Below, piece after piece: positions 12,186-25,775 of a stretch of DNA of 64,000 nucleotides. Every line of letters starts with the position of its first letter. Position 1 is the first letter of the stretch. This DNA comes from Nymphaea colorata (Eukaryota; Streptophyta; Magnoliopsida; Nymphaeales; Nymphaeaceae), in contig NC_045145.1 in NCBI RefSeq assembly GCF_008831285.2, positions 17,748,040 through 17,812,039 of the forward strand, in the 5' to 3' direction. The position numbers and the translations under genes were made by a program. The notes beneath the pieces are model-generated. The model was not told the DNA's origin and did no database searches. It saw nothing but the letters and a program-made list of their open reading frames with translations.

Positions 12186-15100
12186 CTATTTTTCTTCTTC
12201 TGCAACATGCACCTTGTATCCAAGCCTCAAGTCTGCTCCATTCAGAGGAAAAAAGGGACAGACAAACACAGAATCAGACTAAGTTATCAGTGACTTTACA
12301 ACTTCAATAATGGAACTTTTCCAAGACAATGAAGCTTCTTATCACCTTCTATGAATCAGATCTTAACTTCAAGAATATAACAAGGTTTAACGAAAACTTG
12401 CTGTTATGCAGAATCAGATTTTGTCCACAACTTTTCAATTCAGACTTGGACTGAATCTTCTTTTCCAAATTAATAAAGCTTACACTTGGAAGCATCCAGA
12501 TCATTGTGATTTATTCTGTTAATTTAATAATAAAACCCCACCAATGACTATCTATAGCAGACATGTTATTGCAAAAATAGACATTTCAGTTACTCTTTAT
12601 GTTTAATTATTGCAGCAGTTTCATGCATTGTTTTTGGTTCATCACCATAGTGTTACACCCAGATGCATTTAGTAGACCACGGCACAATGATGTGCGTCAT
12701 GTATAAACCAATCCCGCACAACGTTTCCAAAAATCCCATGTTACTTTTAGTATGCTTGGACCTTTTACTTGCATGTACTTGTGATAAGGCACCAGTAACA
12801 GCATAATTAAATATAACTCCTGCAGTATACACATTTCTTCATCTGCATGTCCCTATGAGCCTTGCAGCCAAACAATCCCAGGGCTTAATTACATAACTTT
12901 ATAAGTGTACACTAAAAATTTTGAAACCATGACTTCCTGAAAGATTTTCATACTTGTTAGGGTTACAAAATTTTCAATGTTTTCTACTAACAGATTTTTT
13001 CCGAGTTCATAAGTGCTTATGTCACCAATGAAAATTAATTAGCCTGAAAATTCCATATATGCAATCTGCATGATAGTTGTCAACTTAAAGGCTCTAACCA
13101 GTTCACATAAAGTCGCTGATGATATCCACGGTTGGTTCTACAGAGAGAAATCACCTACCACCAGATCTCAACAAGTCCATGTTCAGAAAACAGACGTTTA
13201 GGAAGATTTATTACTACGTAAACTAAGTTCAAGCCCAAATTGTTTATGGCAATTCTAGATGGCACCTCTTCACAAGCTCCAACTTGGGTGCAAGACCAAA
13301 TAGATAGGTGTTTTTCTGTTAAAAGCAAGGTTAGATGTGTTAGAAGCTTCTTTCCTGATATCCACCAGCAGTCATTTGACAATCTCAGATCTTAAACCAA
13401 AAGATCTTATGTGTTACTGATATGCTTAATGGCAGGATGCCCATACCAGAATTCAACGTCTAATGGTTTGCAAAGGATCTCAAGTTAGACCAAGAGTCTG
13501 ACTTATGGCCCACCCTTTCCAACTTATTGTTGGTAAAAGGTCTCTTTTTGGTGGCAGTGGTGGTGGTAGTTGAATTATCAACTACCAGAATTTCATTACT
13601 AAAAGAAAGACTTAATTGCAGTTCTTTTGGGAAAAAGAGAAGGATAGTTAGTGTATACTACCTTCTTTGGAAGATTTCTCATGTTCAGCTTTCTCCTGTT
13701 CATCATTTTGCCAACTGCCATTATTGCCGGCCTCTCCTCCAACAGCATTCTCAATGTCGCTTTCACTTGCAGTCTCCCATTCAGAATCATCTCCTTCCTC
13801 ACCATAAATATCACCAATGTCACCATGATGATTCGTACTGCCATGCTTTATCGCAGCTTCTCTAAACAACCAAGATGCCCGCATCTGCTTTTTGACTAAA
13901 CGCTCCGCATAATCAGGGACTTTATTCTTCCAAAGTGAGAGGTCTGGATCAGTCGATTGAGAGCATTCATTGATGAAAAGAATGGCATCAAGCAAACTTT
14001 CTTTAGCCAATCCCAACATATCATATGCCTGGGCTCTTCTCCACAGACTTTTGGCATGGCGATTGATAGGACTATGCAGACAGAGCGCACGTGTAGCATC
14101 ACTTATGGCAGCCAAAGGCTGCTGCATGAGAAGGTGGCATTGAGCCCGATTGCTAAAGAGCACAAGCCTCTCTTTCCTGGACTTCATAGGACATGAAGCT
14201 AATGCCTCTGTGTATTTGGCTGCTGCACCTGCAATATCACCTGAAGAGAAGAGAGAATTGCCTTCGAGTTTTACAACTAACGCTGCAGCCTGTTTGATAT
14301 GAAGATCCTCTTTTGGCATATTCTTCTCCCATTTCGTTCTCCTCCTTGAGTTTGCAAGCTCATCAAGTTGCTCCTTTGTGTGGCTGCTGATAGAGCTCCT
14401 TACCATGACATGTGATTGGATGCATTCCTGAAGAACTTCAGCAATAGATTCCCCAAGCCTTTTGTGGTCCCCCAGAGAAGACACTTCCGCCAAGTCTACA
14501 AGAACAGGAGCGGCTGCATCAATTACCTGCATGAAACAAAATGGACAATGACCCAAACAGGCACTTACAACAGCAACATAGGAGTTTCAGAATTCATCAA
14601 CCTGGAAAACATAACATTGATCTTCAAGTCATAAAACAAAATTCCGATTTTATAGTGGGCACATCTGCTTTCACAAATATATGATATTCTTTTCTATTCT
14701 TACTACAGGTAATTTTTTTGTTATGGCTCAAAAGTAAAACTTGAATTTGGCGTTTTGACTTGATGATAGTGATACAGTTCACAACTTGTCAGTCTGTAAT
14801 ATGTAAGTACAATTTCATAATGACAATGTTTGGGCAGATTATATGTCACTACAGCATTAGCAATTTAAGATAGGCTGAGAATCATCAACAGAGACAAGTT
14901 GATGAAATTGAAGAGTTATTTCCATCTTAGTAAGACAGCAACACACGTTAATGACAAGCTTGTTCACAATATGCTATTACCAGTCTTATCCATTTTGACC
15001 TGTTATTTGACTTTTTTAGACAACAATTCTCGAAACTTACAAGTTATAATTCCACAAAGAATTGCTATATAAACTTGAACTGTTGATTAGCTGTTCTCAG

Positions 15101-16569
15101 CAGATCGGTATATCCAAGTTAATAAACTGCAACGTCACCACAAAAAAAGAACTGTCAATTAACAGTTCTCAACCATTGCATTGTCAATACGTAATCAGAG
15201 TTAATAAATTGCACGACCACCACAGAAAGAACTAGTGCAACAGAGTGACGGAGTCCAAAAAGAGAGCTAGTTTTCCTCTCACAAGAACAGAGAAACACCA
15301 ATATCATGTTCCAACGTAGATGAACAATTAAAAGGTGAGGATTGATTATGCTGAGAACCTTCTACTTTGATTTGATGTATAAAGTATAAACCCAAGAACC
15401 TGATTCCAAATCTATGAAAAGCAAGAAACAATAAGAGACAACACCACCACAAGTGAAGTGGCTTCAACCAAAGTTCATTGAGAAGATGTAGAGCATTCTT
15501 GCTGAGATGAATTTGTCAACTTCATTTAAAAGCAAAATATGGTCCCTGCAACTACTTTACCAAAAATATGTATGTTAAACACTATGATTATGTTACATAC
15601 TTTATGAGAAGTATTTTGATCTTTAAGCAACCACAGAAGGCAATCGATAGCCATGTATTGCCAATCATCCGAAGAGCGAGCAATGTTGCAAAGAGCCTCG
15701 ATAATTCCTGGAAGACTAGCCACTTGTAACCTGCCATGCTTGTGGTGACATATTGTTCTTAATAAACCAATACCAGCCGGTGAATTTTCATTTACTAGTC
15801 CTCCCCACATGCCTGGGAGCTTGACAAGAAATTCAGGTTTGCAAACGAAAGGGATAAACTCTGCCTTGAAGGCAAAGCAATTAATGAGCTGAAGAGACCA
15901 ACACTGCAATTGACTAGCCCATTCTTCAGCTTTCCTAGACTCCATTTCAACTCCACCCATTCCACGTGTCAGCAAATCACAGTGATAACTAAGCCGTCTG
16001 TCCACAAATTGATAGAAATGAGAATAAACAATTTCAAGTGAACCCATTGCCAGCTGAATGGAGAGCTCAAGAACTTCACTATGGTTGGCAACAGCAGGAA
16101 AAGTAGAGGCATATGTGGCCAAATGTCCGAGAGCTCTAACCGCCACCCTTTGCTCCACCCAAGTCAATCGACCTCTTAAAAGCTCCACAAGAGGTGGGAT
16201 AACCCCTGAACGGACCGCACGTTCTGCAAATTCCTCCATATTCATTGTGTATGATCCGATGATATGTGCTGCATAATAGGGTATATAGATATTCTGGTCA
16301 TGGGAAAGCCAGCGCCTATTCTTCAAGCCCTTCCATATAAGAGAAGACATGCATTCAAATATTCCCAACTCAATGAACTCAGGATCATTGGGGTGTGCCA
16401 TGGCAGTATTCCAGAGACCACTGATTGGGAGAACCTGGCCATCATCATCTTGAGTAGGAAGTTCTCTGAAGAACTTCAATACACTTGATCTACGTTTACT
16501 AGGATTTCCTTCTTTCATAACGCAGAAGAAGCATCCAGGATATGGGCAATCAGGAGGAACTGTACCCAT
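12186..16569 (-). CDS. ARM-repeat/TPR (UNC45-like) protein, three coding exons, 626 aa
   Basis: Exons in transcription order: 16569-15601, 14526-13662 and a predicted 47 nt last exon 12232-12186. The N-terminus MGTVPPDCPYPGCFFCVM is that of a conserved plant ARM/TPR protein. Residues about 60-370 form armadillo-like helices; residues about 408-513 hold TPR units (EGNSLFSSGDI, SNRAQCHLLMQQ, WRRAQAYDMLG). An acidic Asp/Glu-rich tail follows. The combination suggests a chaperone-associated or scaffold role in the cytosol, but no biochemical function is established that I can cite. The main exon could read on to a TAA at 13648-13650, but AAG|GTAGTA at 13662/13661 is a good donor and the distant exon adds, in phase, an ending DLRLGYKVHVAEEEK that resembles the C-terminal tail I recall for homologues. 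A 5' UTR intron (donor 17269, acceptor before 16621) is also likely. Confidence 0.88.
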
Positions 16570-16596
16570 TGCTGACTGTCCAAAACAGGAATTGCT

Positions 16597-16621
16597 ACGA
16601 AATTGGTTCTTCAAGAATCAT
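16597..16621 (-). promoter_or_regulatory. Eight-codon upstream ORF in the ARM/TPR 5' leader
   Basis: Immediately after the predicted 5' UTR splice acceptor (CTTGTTCAG|ATG) there is an ATG at 16621-16619 opening a frame MILEEPIS followed by TAG, ending before the main start at 16569. It could modestly reduce translation of the main frame. Its use depends on the 5' UTR intron being spliced as predicted. Confidence 0.45.
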
Positions 16622-17268
16622 CTGAACAAGAAAAACTGATGTCATAGAGTGCCGTCTTCATGATAACTAAAACAATTTAGACGAATCAAGGGAACAAAAA
16701 TAATTGGCATAAACTAGAATCAACAAAACCTAACAACTAAATTAACAGTTTTTCCTATAAACAGTCAGCATCTGGATAATAAACCATCCTGCTTGCAAAT
16801 AAAACCATCGGACCAGAGCTTTTATATTTGACAATTGCTATTATTACTGAGTTTACCAAGCCAAGCCACATTCGGTGATCCATGGTCAGCTGATGCAAAG
16901 TGCAACCATATCAAACTCCCGTCTTTGGACAGGCTAAATACACAGGCTCAGGCCGTGCTGGGAAAAACGCATTGGAAACGCATCAACAAGGCCGGAGACA
17001 TGAGCATGTTGTGTTATGTCATAAGACGAGGGAAAAGTAGCCCATTAACAAATTACTAGAAGTACAATATGCAAAACGCGCAAAAAGGAACGCTCACGAC
17101 AGGATGCAATGGAAAAGGAATTAATCAGTTATCCGAACACCAGAGAGACCTAAACAATGGAACTCGTTAAAGAACGGGGCAATTGCAGGGAGAGAGAGAG
17201 AGAGTACAGGGTGATCTGGTAGTTAACGGCTGAAGTGACAGCGGATGCGCAGAGAGATAGTAGCTTAC

Positions 17269-17420
17269 CGAAGGATCGCGATGAGGGCGCCGTTATTCGG
17301 GCGACAAAAGGTGAAAACCGGACCGTCCTGAGGTTGTTTATTCCGAACACTTCCCCGTTCTCCTAAATTTACTCTAACCAAAGATCCTTAAATCCTTTAC
17401 CTTGTCTCTTCAAAATGTCT
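17269..17420 (-). promoter_or_regulatory. Probable first non-coding exon and promoter side of the ARM/TPR gene
   Basis: On the minus strand CCTTCG|GTAAGC gives a strong donor at 17269/17268, which pairs with the acceptor at 16622 to make a ~650 nt 5' UTR intron. The exon upstream of it (about 17269-17400) carries CT-rich leader-like sequence. The exact transcription start is not visible. Confidence 0.5.
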
Positions 17421-17489
17421 CCCCCTTCCCGTCTATTACAGCATACCAGTATGCAAGGGCAACGCAACCACGAAGAAACCATCCAAACC

Positions 17490-17733
17490 TGTTGGAACGT
17501 ATTGTGCGCGTCTCTGAAAGAGTCTAAACCTTGGAGTGGCTGAGAGCGTTATATAGCTGTAAATGTATACGTATTTATAACTGTATAAATACTGCTCCTG
17601 AAAAAGAAATAACAGAGAATCCTATCGAGTTCTGCTCCTCAACAGAACTTTCCCCTTTTCTGTTCTTCCTCCAGTACTCTGTTCTTGCAGATCCGTGAGT
17701 TGCAGGAAGTAGCAGGTGGATTTAACACCAACA
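17490..17733. mobile_element. Possible short solo LTR
   Basis: A 244 bp segment starts TGTTGG and ends CCAACA, the inverted TG...CA termini typical of LTRs. It contains a TATA-like tataaata near 17574-17581 and a pyrimidine-rich stretch further in. The flanking 5 bp (AAACC and CTCCG) do not match, so there is no target-site duplication, and no internal retroelement sequence follows. It lies just upstream of the ARM/TPR leader. Confidence 0.4.
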
Positions 17734-19924
17734 CTCCGACCCGAGAAAGGAAGAATGCTTGAACGCCTGCCCAGCAAGACAAGATGGGCGGGGGTTCTTC
17801 ACTTCACTCCAGTAGTGACGACGCAAAAGGAAGGAAGAAGATAGAGGAAAAGAGGGAGGGGAAGCCGAATATAGTAGTGGAGGCACAATATCAAGGGATC
17901 TCGCCGTCAAAATCCAAGTTTTGCTGGTGAATGGAACTCAGAATGAAAGATTTCCATCTTTAAGGAAAGAGAAGGTGGGCAGTGGATGAAGAGAAAAAGG
18001 GAGGGGCAACATTTGCCAGCCCGGCTTCAGGCCTACACTGGGCCACCGCAGCGTTCAGTTTCAGACCCCACCACCCTCTCTCCTTCTCTCTCTGTTTCTA
18101 CCCTTTTCATCTGCAGGAGACCATGCAGGGAACGCTGTGACAAAAGGAAATTTGAAACGGCAAAATAATGGTACCTTTTTTTCTGCAAAGAAACCGAAAT
18201 CTTGATTACTTCTTTTTCTGCAGCCCCATCAGAGTCTTGATATGAACAATCCCCTAAAGTCTGAGAATCAACATATAATAATTTTTTTGAAGATTCTATC
18301 ATTAGTTTGTATAAGAAAATTGCTGAATATGTATAGTAATGCTATTTTGTACCGGGAGTACTTGTACCTATATTGCCATGAATACTTTATAGCACTTCTT
18401 ATCATACCTTTATACTATGAAGGACAGAGCTATTTCAATTGCATTGGCGGCAATTTGATTTGAATTGCAATCGATTCAAAACTGTCACTTGGTTATGCTT
18501 GAATCTTTGTAATATCCAAAAATCTTCTATTTTTATTAGTACATTATTTTGTTTATGTATAAAACCTTTTTTTTTTACGTTTTTTAATAATGCACGAATC
18601 GATTAAAAGTCGATGTGAATGGCCTCACTGATTTGATTCATCATGGAACGATTTTTAGCAACATCCATCAAAATTACAGGTACAGGCTATGAGTTCCAAA
18701 GTAAAGTGAACAATCCAGTTTCAATGTAAGTAGCTTCTTCTTCTTCATCTTCTTTCTTTTTTTTTTTTTTAAGAAGGTGAAAGAAAAAGGGAAAAAGAAA
18801 GGAATAGAAAGTTGGACCACTGGATTCGATCACCATGATGAAGCGGACAGTCTGACAGGCTTGCCCAGGTCCCATCCCCCTTCTTCCACTCCATGATGAA
18901 CTCTTTTATTATTGGGATATGAAACATCACGAATTTATCTGGAATTCGGTAGGTTAACAGGCGAGAATTGTCAATTCATGAACACAATCCTATAAAAATA
19001 TGTTACTATATTCTCAAATTGTCCTCTGTATTTTATTTTATAGTTAGTCCACAATAAATTGTCTTAGCTTACAATTCCGGGCTCGCTTGTGGGGTAGATT
19101 GTTGTTCAATATTTCTAAAGTCTCTTGACCTATAAATATTTTCTGCAAGTAAAATTCCAAAAGGAAAACCTTTCAACCTTTTCTTGATAAAGTGGTAGAT
19201 ACAAGTATGGAAGCTCTCCACTTGGGATGTGAAGTTGTTCAACATTTTCTTCTTGTTACTTTTTCAAATAATGTTACTCGGTGCATTATGTAAGTGACAT
19301 AACTACTAAACAATGGAAGTATTTGGAAAGTTCAATGACAGCAGTGGCTTAATGGCAAGTCCCCACCACCAATTATGATACACGAACTGATGGATACTAA
19401 CGAACAAACCCCTTAAAGACGCTTTCATTTTCAAGGTTTTGATCGGTTGTGATAAGGATGCCACTCTCCTCCGAGGACTTCACTCAGATAATCTTACAAC
19501 ACTTGATTCAAAGACTATATTAAACAGTAGCAGAAGAATTCCAAAAAAAACTGTAGGTGACTGTGGAAAGACTTCTCGACCAAGTTTTTGTGGGGAAATC
19601 AGACTCAACAGAGCGCAGCCAAGAAACGTAGATCCTCAAATCTCGCGGTCTCCATTGTTTGAGGAGAGGCTTTCAGTGTTTGGGTATCTCGACCCATTCC
19701 ATTGAGAACTGTCGCCGTCTTGATCGAGATTAGCATCGACTTAACGAGGGGTTTTGTTTTCACTCATTTGTTTGGACGTACAGTAGAGGATTCTACTCTG
19801 CTGACTGGTCTAAGGTTGGAGACTGGATCTGGATTCGGACCTTGAGATGCAGTCCAGTGAACTACTTTGATGTTCATCCTCCTCATCGTCCACATACTGA
19901 TCAAGCGATTGACCTTTTGCTCCA

Positions 19925-20330
19925 TTACTTTTTAACTGAGGGTTAATATATTTGATTTGGATTGCATATTCGACCGGATTGTTTAAAAAAAAAGCATCGG
20001 ATATAAAAATAATATTAATATCCAATTAAGAAATCAGACATATTTGGACTTAAGAAATGATATCTGATGGTTTTCAGATTTGAATTTGGATATACATAAA
20101 TAGCCCATCTGATTCGGTTATGGATTCAGACCGTGTTTATTTTTAAATAAATATCCTACATCCAATGCTCTTACATTTTAAAAATCAGCAAAGACTTGAT
20201 TGAAAAATTGGATTCAGATATGGATGTAAAAATTGGATTCAGATTTCAGATTCAGATACAACTTTTCTGAATCCAAATTTGAATACGAATATATGAATAC
20301 CCGAAGAGGATGATATATCTAATTTGAACC
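19925..20330 (+). repeat. AT-rich dispersed repeat, copy 1
   Basis: About 400 bp built from words such as ggattcagat, gatttgaat, aatatcctacatcc and gctcttacatttt. The same order of words recurs at 22465-22865 on this strand and at 50995-51360 on the opposite strand. No coding capacity is seen; it is probably a non-autonomous transposon or a degenerate element. Confidence 0.65.
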
Positions 20331-21075
20331 TCAACCTTTCACATCTCTACTTTTAACATGTCATCTCTACTTTTAACATGTCTGGGTTCTCACCAGACTT
20401 ATGCATCTATACATTGGTTATCTTCTTTAGCAGCGGAGCCAGCAAGTTTTCTTTGAGAGGCCAAACAGTTCAAAGCATCAATCAAATAAATATTTTTTTT
20501 TCTAAAATTTTTACGGGGGCCAACTATGCTGCGAGCAGGTTTTGGAGAGCATGGGAGAAATTAGTAGAGTTTGTATACTTATGAACTATGCCTATTTTCC
20601 CTCACCCTTAGTGCTGAACATACAAAAAGAATGAAGTGAACAAGGCATGTTCAAGCTCTTTACACAGTAGCTAAAACTGGATTCATCATCTTCAAGAGGT
20701 GAGCCTCAATCATTTGTTAACAGATATGACTTGTTGGAGCCTCTCATGAAATCTTCAATTTATAGGACAATCCAAGCTTGAGCTCCATGCATGCAGGTTT
20801 TGTAAGTGCATATAACAGGCTCAGTTAAGCTTGAAATTTTAAGGGCATAAATTGAAAAATTCATGTGAATAAGATATATAAACTGACTCCATAAGACCCA
20901 ACTAGCTACTCGAAAACCCTTGGAGCTAACAACCTACACAAGGTTGCCCAGGCCACTTTCACCTTGTGATCCTTGTAGACAGATGAATGGACATATAACA
21001 ACCCGACCCACTCCCGCGCTCAAGCCTCTGGTTCGGCGGACCCCAACCCGCCTCCTAACAATTTCGGCTCCAGCC

Positions 21076-21245
21076 TAAAAAAGACTAGGAACCAGGACAA
21101 TCATCTCATTAACGACCCTTTTTATAAACCCTTGAAGATTCATCACAATCTTCGATACCCCCAAAAAGACTATGAACCATGATAATCATCTCATTAATGA
21201 CTCCCTTTATAAAGCCCTGAAGATTCATCACAATCTTCAATACGA
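21076..21245. repeat. 85 bp tandem duplication
   Basis: Two adjacent copies with landmarks 'aaaaagacta', 'gaacca', 'ataatcatctcattaa', 'tttataaa' and 'gaagattcatcacaatcttc'. Offset between copies is 85 bp. Each copy contains the near-palindrome gaagattcatcacaatcttc. Confidence 0.8.
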
Positions 21246-22464
21246 AACTAAACATTTGAGACATTACGAGGGAGTTCCATGGCTGCAATGTATGAAAACT
21301 GGCAAGTTCTCAGAAACTCTGAACCTCGACTTCCAATAACAATGGTGGATTTACAGGAGTCCTTAAGCCTTATCAGTTCTCGCACATGGAACCTTTCTTG
21401 TACAAAGGAACGCAGGCTGAGGTGTGAAGAACGTGGTTGGTTTGAACATCTTTGCTGAGTGAGTATCGAAATCCTACATGTAAAGTGGATCAGATCACAC
21501 AGTACGTAGCCAAATATGCTAGTGACGATTTTTGAGCAACTTAAACAACTCGGTAGATCCAAATATAAAATCGCTCTATAAGCAGCATTCTATGCAGACA
21601 ATAAAGTCGTGAGTGGCTTGAGACTTTGGTTTCTTAGACTAAGTAGATAGAGGGTTCAGAATTGTGGCCCATCTGGGCAAATATGATCATCGATGCAGTT
21701 GGCGGATCAAATATCAATGACTAATGCATGGTTTGGAGTTTGGATGCATAAAGTAATCCAAGTCTCATCTTCTTTTTGGTTGGTTTCGGAGTTCTAAGAT
21801 TGATCTGGTTTCAAGGCTGTGACCGATAAATCAGTCAACTAGAGTGCCGTCTGTCCACCTTTTGCAATTCATAAAAGAAGTACCCATCAGAATCAAATTG
21901 ACAAACTGACTTTTACCATTCTCCTATCCCAACCAACTATGTTATGCCCCTAACTATTAATCGCTAAAACCAATGGTTGTCAAATTGAACAGGGTCATGC
22001 ACTAATCGATTTGGTGAATCAACCAATTCGATGATCTATGGAAATGGTTGTGAATCAGCAAAATTGAACAAATGAAATTTCTAAAGAAAATATTAGTATA
22101 ATAAAAAATTCATAATTCTTTAAAAATTAATAATTTGAAAAATATATGATACTCTGGAATGGGCTTGAATTGGAGTATTCAGCTGGCCGCCTAAGGAAGC
22201 CCTTCATATGCAGGTCCACACCCAGACCAGCTAAGTAGCACTGCCGCATGGATCGGGCTCGACACAATGATCAGTATTCAGGTCATCGGCGCCGAGATCG
22301 ATTTGAAATCGGAAGAGAATCTCAGACTCAAGCATATCAAACTTTGCATTTATCATACTTACCACACCAGAATATTCCCCAAGTACATAATTGCAATCTT
22401 CCATATCGGAAACAGCATGTACAATATAAGCCACCATGCTCATGCATGTGTATTTAGAAATGTC

Positions 22465-22865
22465 AATATATCTAAATGTTCCAAATATATATATATATAT
22501 ATATATATACGATTAAGAAATCGAGTTGAATTCAGATTTAGGAAATGACATTGAATTGGATTCGAGTTCAGGTGTACATAAACATCCGATGAAATTCAAT
22601 TAGAATCTGATTTAGTTTCAAACAAATATCCTATACCTAATGACCTCACATTTTGAAAATTATCCAGATTTGGTTCAAAATTTTGATTTGGATGTGAAAG
22701 TAAAAAACAGATGTGGATCATATTCAGATTGTGAAATCGGATTTTGGATTTCGATTCATATATAAATTTCTTGATTCATATTTGAATGTAAATTCAAATC
22801 CGAACATGTGAACATCCGAAACAATAGATATGATTTAGAGTATATACAATTTGGGTCTGATACAT
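22465..22865 (+). repeat. AT-rich dispersed repeat, copy 2
   Basis: Same family and orientation as 19925-20330, sharing 'acataaa', 'aaatatcctatacctaatg', 'ctcacattttgaaaa', 'gattttgatttggatgtg' and 'gaatccga'-type words. A (TA)n tract sits at its left edge. Confidence 0.65.
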
Positions 22866-25563
22866 TAACATCCCTTTCTGTTTTGACAGAAAAGTGCACT
22901 GATCAGTAGAAGTGCGATACTTACAACACTAATCAACGTTCAAGTATTTCCACTCTATTTCAGGGGTAGAGATCGGACTACAGTTGTTGAATCCTGAACC
23001 GAGCTCGGCTCAAGCTATGTTTAGTGGGCTAGGACACCTGAGGTTCCAACATCTGAACCCAATTCTAGCAACAGCTATACCAGTCGGTAACCTGGTTAGA
23101 GCTAAAGGCTAATGTTCCAAACTTTGGACGGTTGTTAGAGATCCCCCCCTAAGTCCACTGAAACCCAAGTTATAAAGGTATCTGGAGCTCAAGTAGAAAA
23201 CTCAAGTTATCTAAGCAACCTCTCAGAAAAAAGCGCCTTTTGGAAGTTCACGTCTTCCTCGCCTTTTTATTTTCAAATACTTTTTTGACGAACAAAAAAG
23301 ACCGTCACCCAATAAAGAGCCAATAGTTTCTACCTAACCTTTTGTCCCATAGGTACAAGGCCTGGCCTCAGGGTGTTACCCATGCTCTACTTCAACTTAT
23401 ATATTAGTGGCCCGACCTTTTTGCAGTACAAGAAGTTGATGCTCTGATAATCGAAATAGAGACTGCCCCCACCTCAAGCCATTGCATCAACCACAGCTTT
23501 TGGTTTCTAAGTGAAGTTGTGCTGCTGGGAAACTGCATCTCGGCATTAACCAACGCTGAATCCTCAGCTTGCCTATCATATATATATATCTTTTCTTTTC
23601 TTCATATATATATATATATGAAGAAAAGAAAATGCAAAAGAAAGAAGGAGATTCCGTGGCCCTAGGGCAATACAGCTTGGATCTGGAACCAGCACGGATC
23701 GAATCGGCCCATTTGTTACCTCTATTAGGAGGGAGGGAATCTGATTTATGGCCACCGATCCCAAAGTTAGTGCATGTGGGTGAGTTGTCATGGCCCATAC
23801 GCCCTACCATCATCCCATGCAGATCTGCACTCGTTGACTCTTTACTCCCGATTAAGTCCAAACCATGTATCATGATTGATGCCCCCACATGAACGTCAGG
23901 TTGGAGTAGATCTCACGGATCCCGTTCCCATAATGGATCTGGATTTTGAAGCACAGTCTCAAAAGCTGACGTATGAATCCGGTGAAACGGATGTGGAGGC
24001 TTCAATGTGATGGCTTCTTCACAAAACAAAAGTGGACTCTAGAATCGCACCGTTATTTTGCATAATAAAGTATCGTATCAGTAACGGGCCAATATAACAT
24101 GGAGCGTTCCGTTTAGGAAATCGAGGAGCGGGATCTGGGCCGATGACGTAATACATGGAGTCAGATCCAATGCAGCCGAAGATGGCAAAGACCCTTGGTA
24201 CCCAGATCCGACCCGTTTCCACCTTCAGCACATCGTCGGAGATTTTGTTTTTGTTTAATATATATATATATATATATATTAAACTTCAACTGAATGGCTC
24301 CCTAACAAAACCATGGGATTTGAGATGGAAGGAGATCGTGTTATTTTTCTGTGGAGATGGTGACGTATCACGACGTATGTCCTATCTCATATATGGAGCC
24401 ATCCATTAACATAGGCCCTCTTGATGGCACATTCTTTGGACTCTCCTGCAGACAGAACAACTCCTTTGTCATACTTCCTAGAACGAATTCTATAATCAAG
24501 ATTTTTCTTCTCGACTCGGATCTTTCTAACCCTCCGATCATGAAACAAAGCCAATGGACTTTGATCTCAGCAACATTTGAAGCCATCACCATTGAAAGGA
24601 ATCATAACCTTCCAAGCAGCCGAGCCTGTAAAAGTTTTCTGTATCTGAGTGATCTCAACTTGCTTCGTGAAAAGCAGAAAACTTTGTTTTGTTTTGATTT
24701 TTAAATCGCCTATGACTCTCGTCGGTTTCGACCTCGAGATCTTCCTGCTATGATAATGCAACCCGCGTGGGTCACCACCTCAATTTAGATTTACCTCATT
24801 CTATCCTGCCTTTTGAAACCAGATGATGCGTCGTCGTCATTATTACCAATTCAAAAACTTTCCTGTCATCAATATATGCGATTCAAATGGATTCTATGGA
24901 AGAACCATCTTTTTGTTTGGCCTTCGCTGACAGGTATGTAAAGGGCACGCTGACTCCTACTGGAAGCAAAGCTCGTTTCCCCGACAGCAGTAATTTCACT
25001 GCGAACCACTGACAGCTCCACCTTTGAATGAGACCGAGGAAGGAGCATCCTAAGGTTGATCTTCTTTCAAGTACAGACGAAGAAAAAGATTTGCGCCTCT
25101 TAATTGATGAGAAGGGAAAAAAAAAGATAGCAAAGTAACTATGAATGGCCTAAGTTAGTCATGTATAATAAGTAGACAATAGTTGTACTTATCCTCTTGT
25201 TTATTATTATTAGATGCAGAAAAAGTAACGTGTACAGTGTCTTCTTAGTCGTGGCTTTGAATGTGGGTGATTTATGGTGTGAAGGTTGAGCTACGAAGTG
25301 AATTTTAGTACGCGGCTCCATTTGTATCATGTAGCAATGGAAAGGAGTTGCAGGAGTAGGCTCCGAGGTGAGAGTAGCAGCAAAGGCGTTGGATGCCCGA
25401 AGAAAGCAGAAATGACCGGACCAGAGGAAACCGCGTCGGTCCACAAGAAGCTCCACGCCGGCGCACCTCTTGTCGGCTCCTGCCACGTGAGCCTCATTCT
25501 CTTCTCGCTCCTCCCTGTGCTGTGCTGTGCTTTACTCTCTCTCTCTTGAGATCGTCCGTTTCG

Positions 25564-25570
25564 TATAAAA
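25564..25570 (+). promoter_or_regulatory. TATA box of the membrane-protein gene
   Basis: TATAAAA at 25564-25570, just after a CT-rich stretch and about 206 nt before the start codon. Transcription would begin near 25595-25605, giving a leader of about 175 nt. Confidence 0.6.
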
Positions 25571-25775
25571 CCGAGTTCCTGCGTTCACTCTGCTAGACAT
25601 CTTTTCAGGGAAAGGCAGAAGCAGGATTCTCATCTCCAGCTTAGTTTCACACTGCATCCTTTATTGGGGTACAAGTAGAAGTTGAAGGCACCCATCCTTT
25701 CGTCTTCGAATCATTTTTGTTCTTCTTTCTTTGAGATCCGAGGCTGAGAAGATTGAAACAGATTCTCAACCTAAG

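Larger units (their letters stand above)
17734..25563. other. Repeat-rich intergenic region
   Basis: No gene is supported in this 7.8 kb. It holds two copies of an AT-rich dispersed repeat (19925-20330 and 22465-22865), an 85 bp tandem duplication (21076-21245), (TA)n tracts near 22487-22509, 23576-23620 and 24257-24280, and a GC-richer segment at 23640-24250 that looks like a decayed non-autonomous element. Open frames here are short, lack family signatures, and overlap the repeats. Confidence 0.55.
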
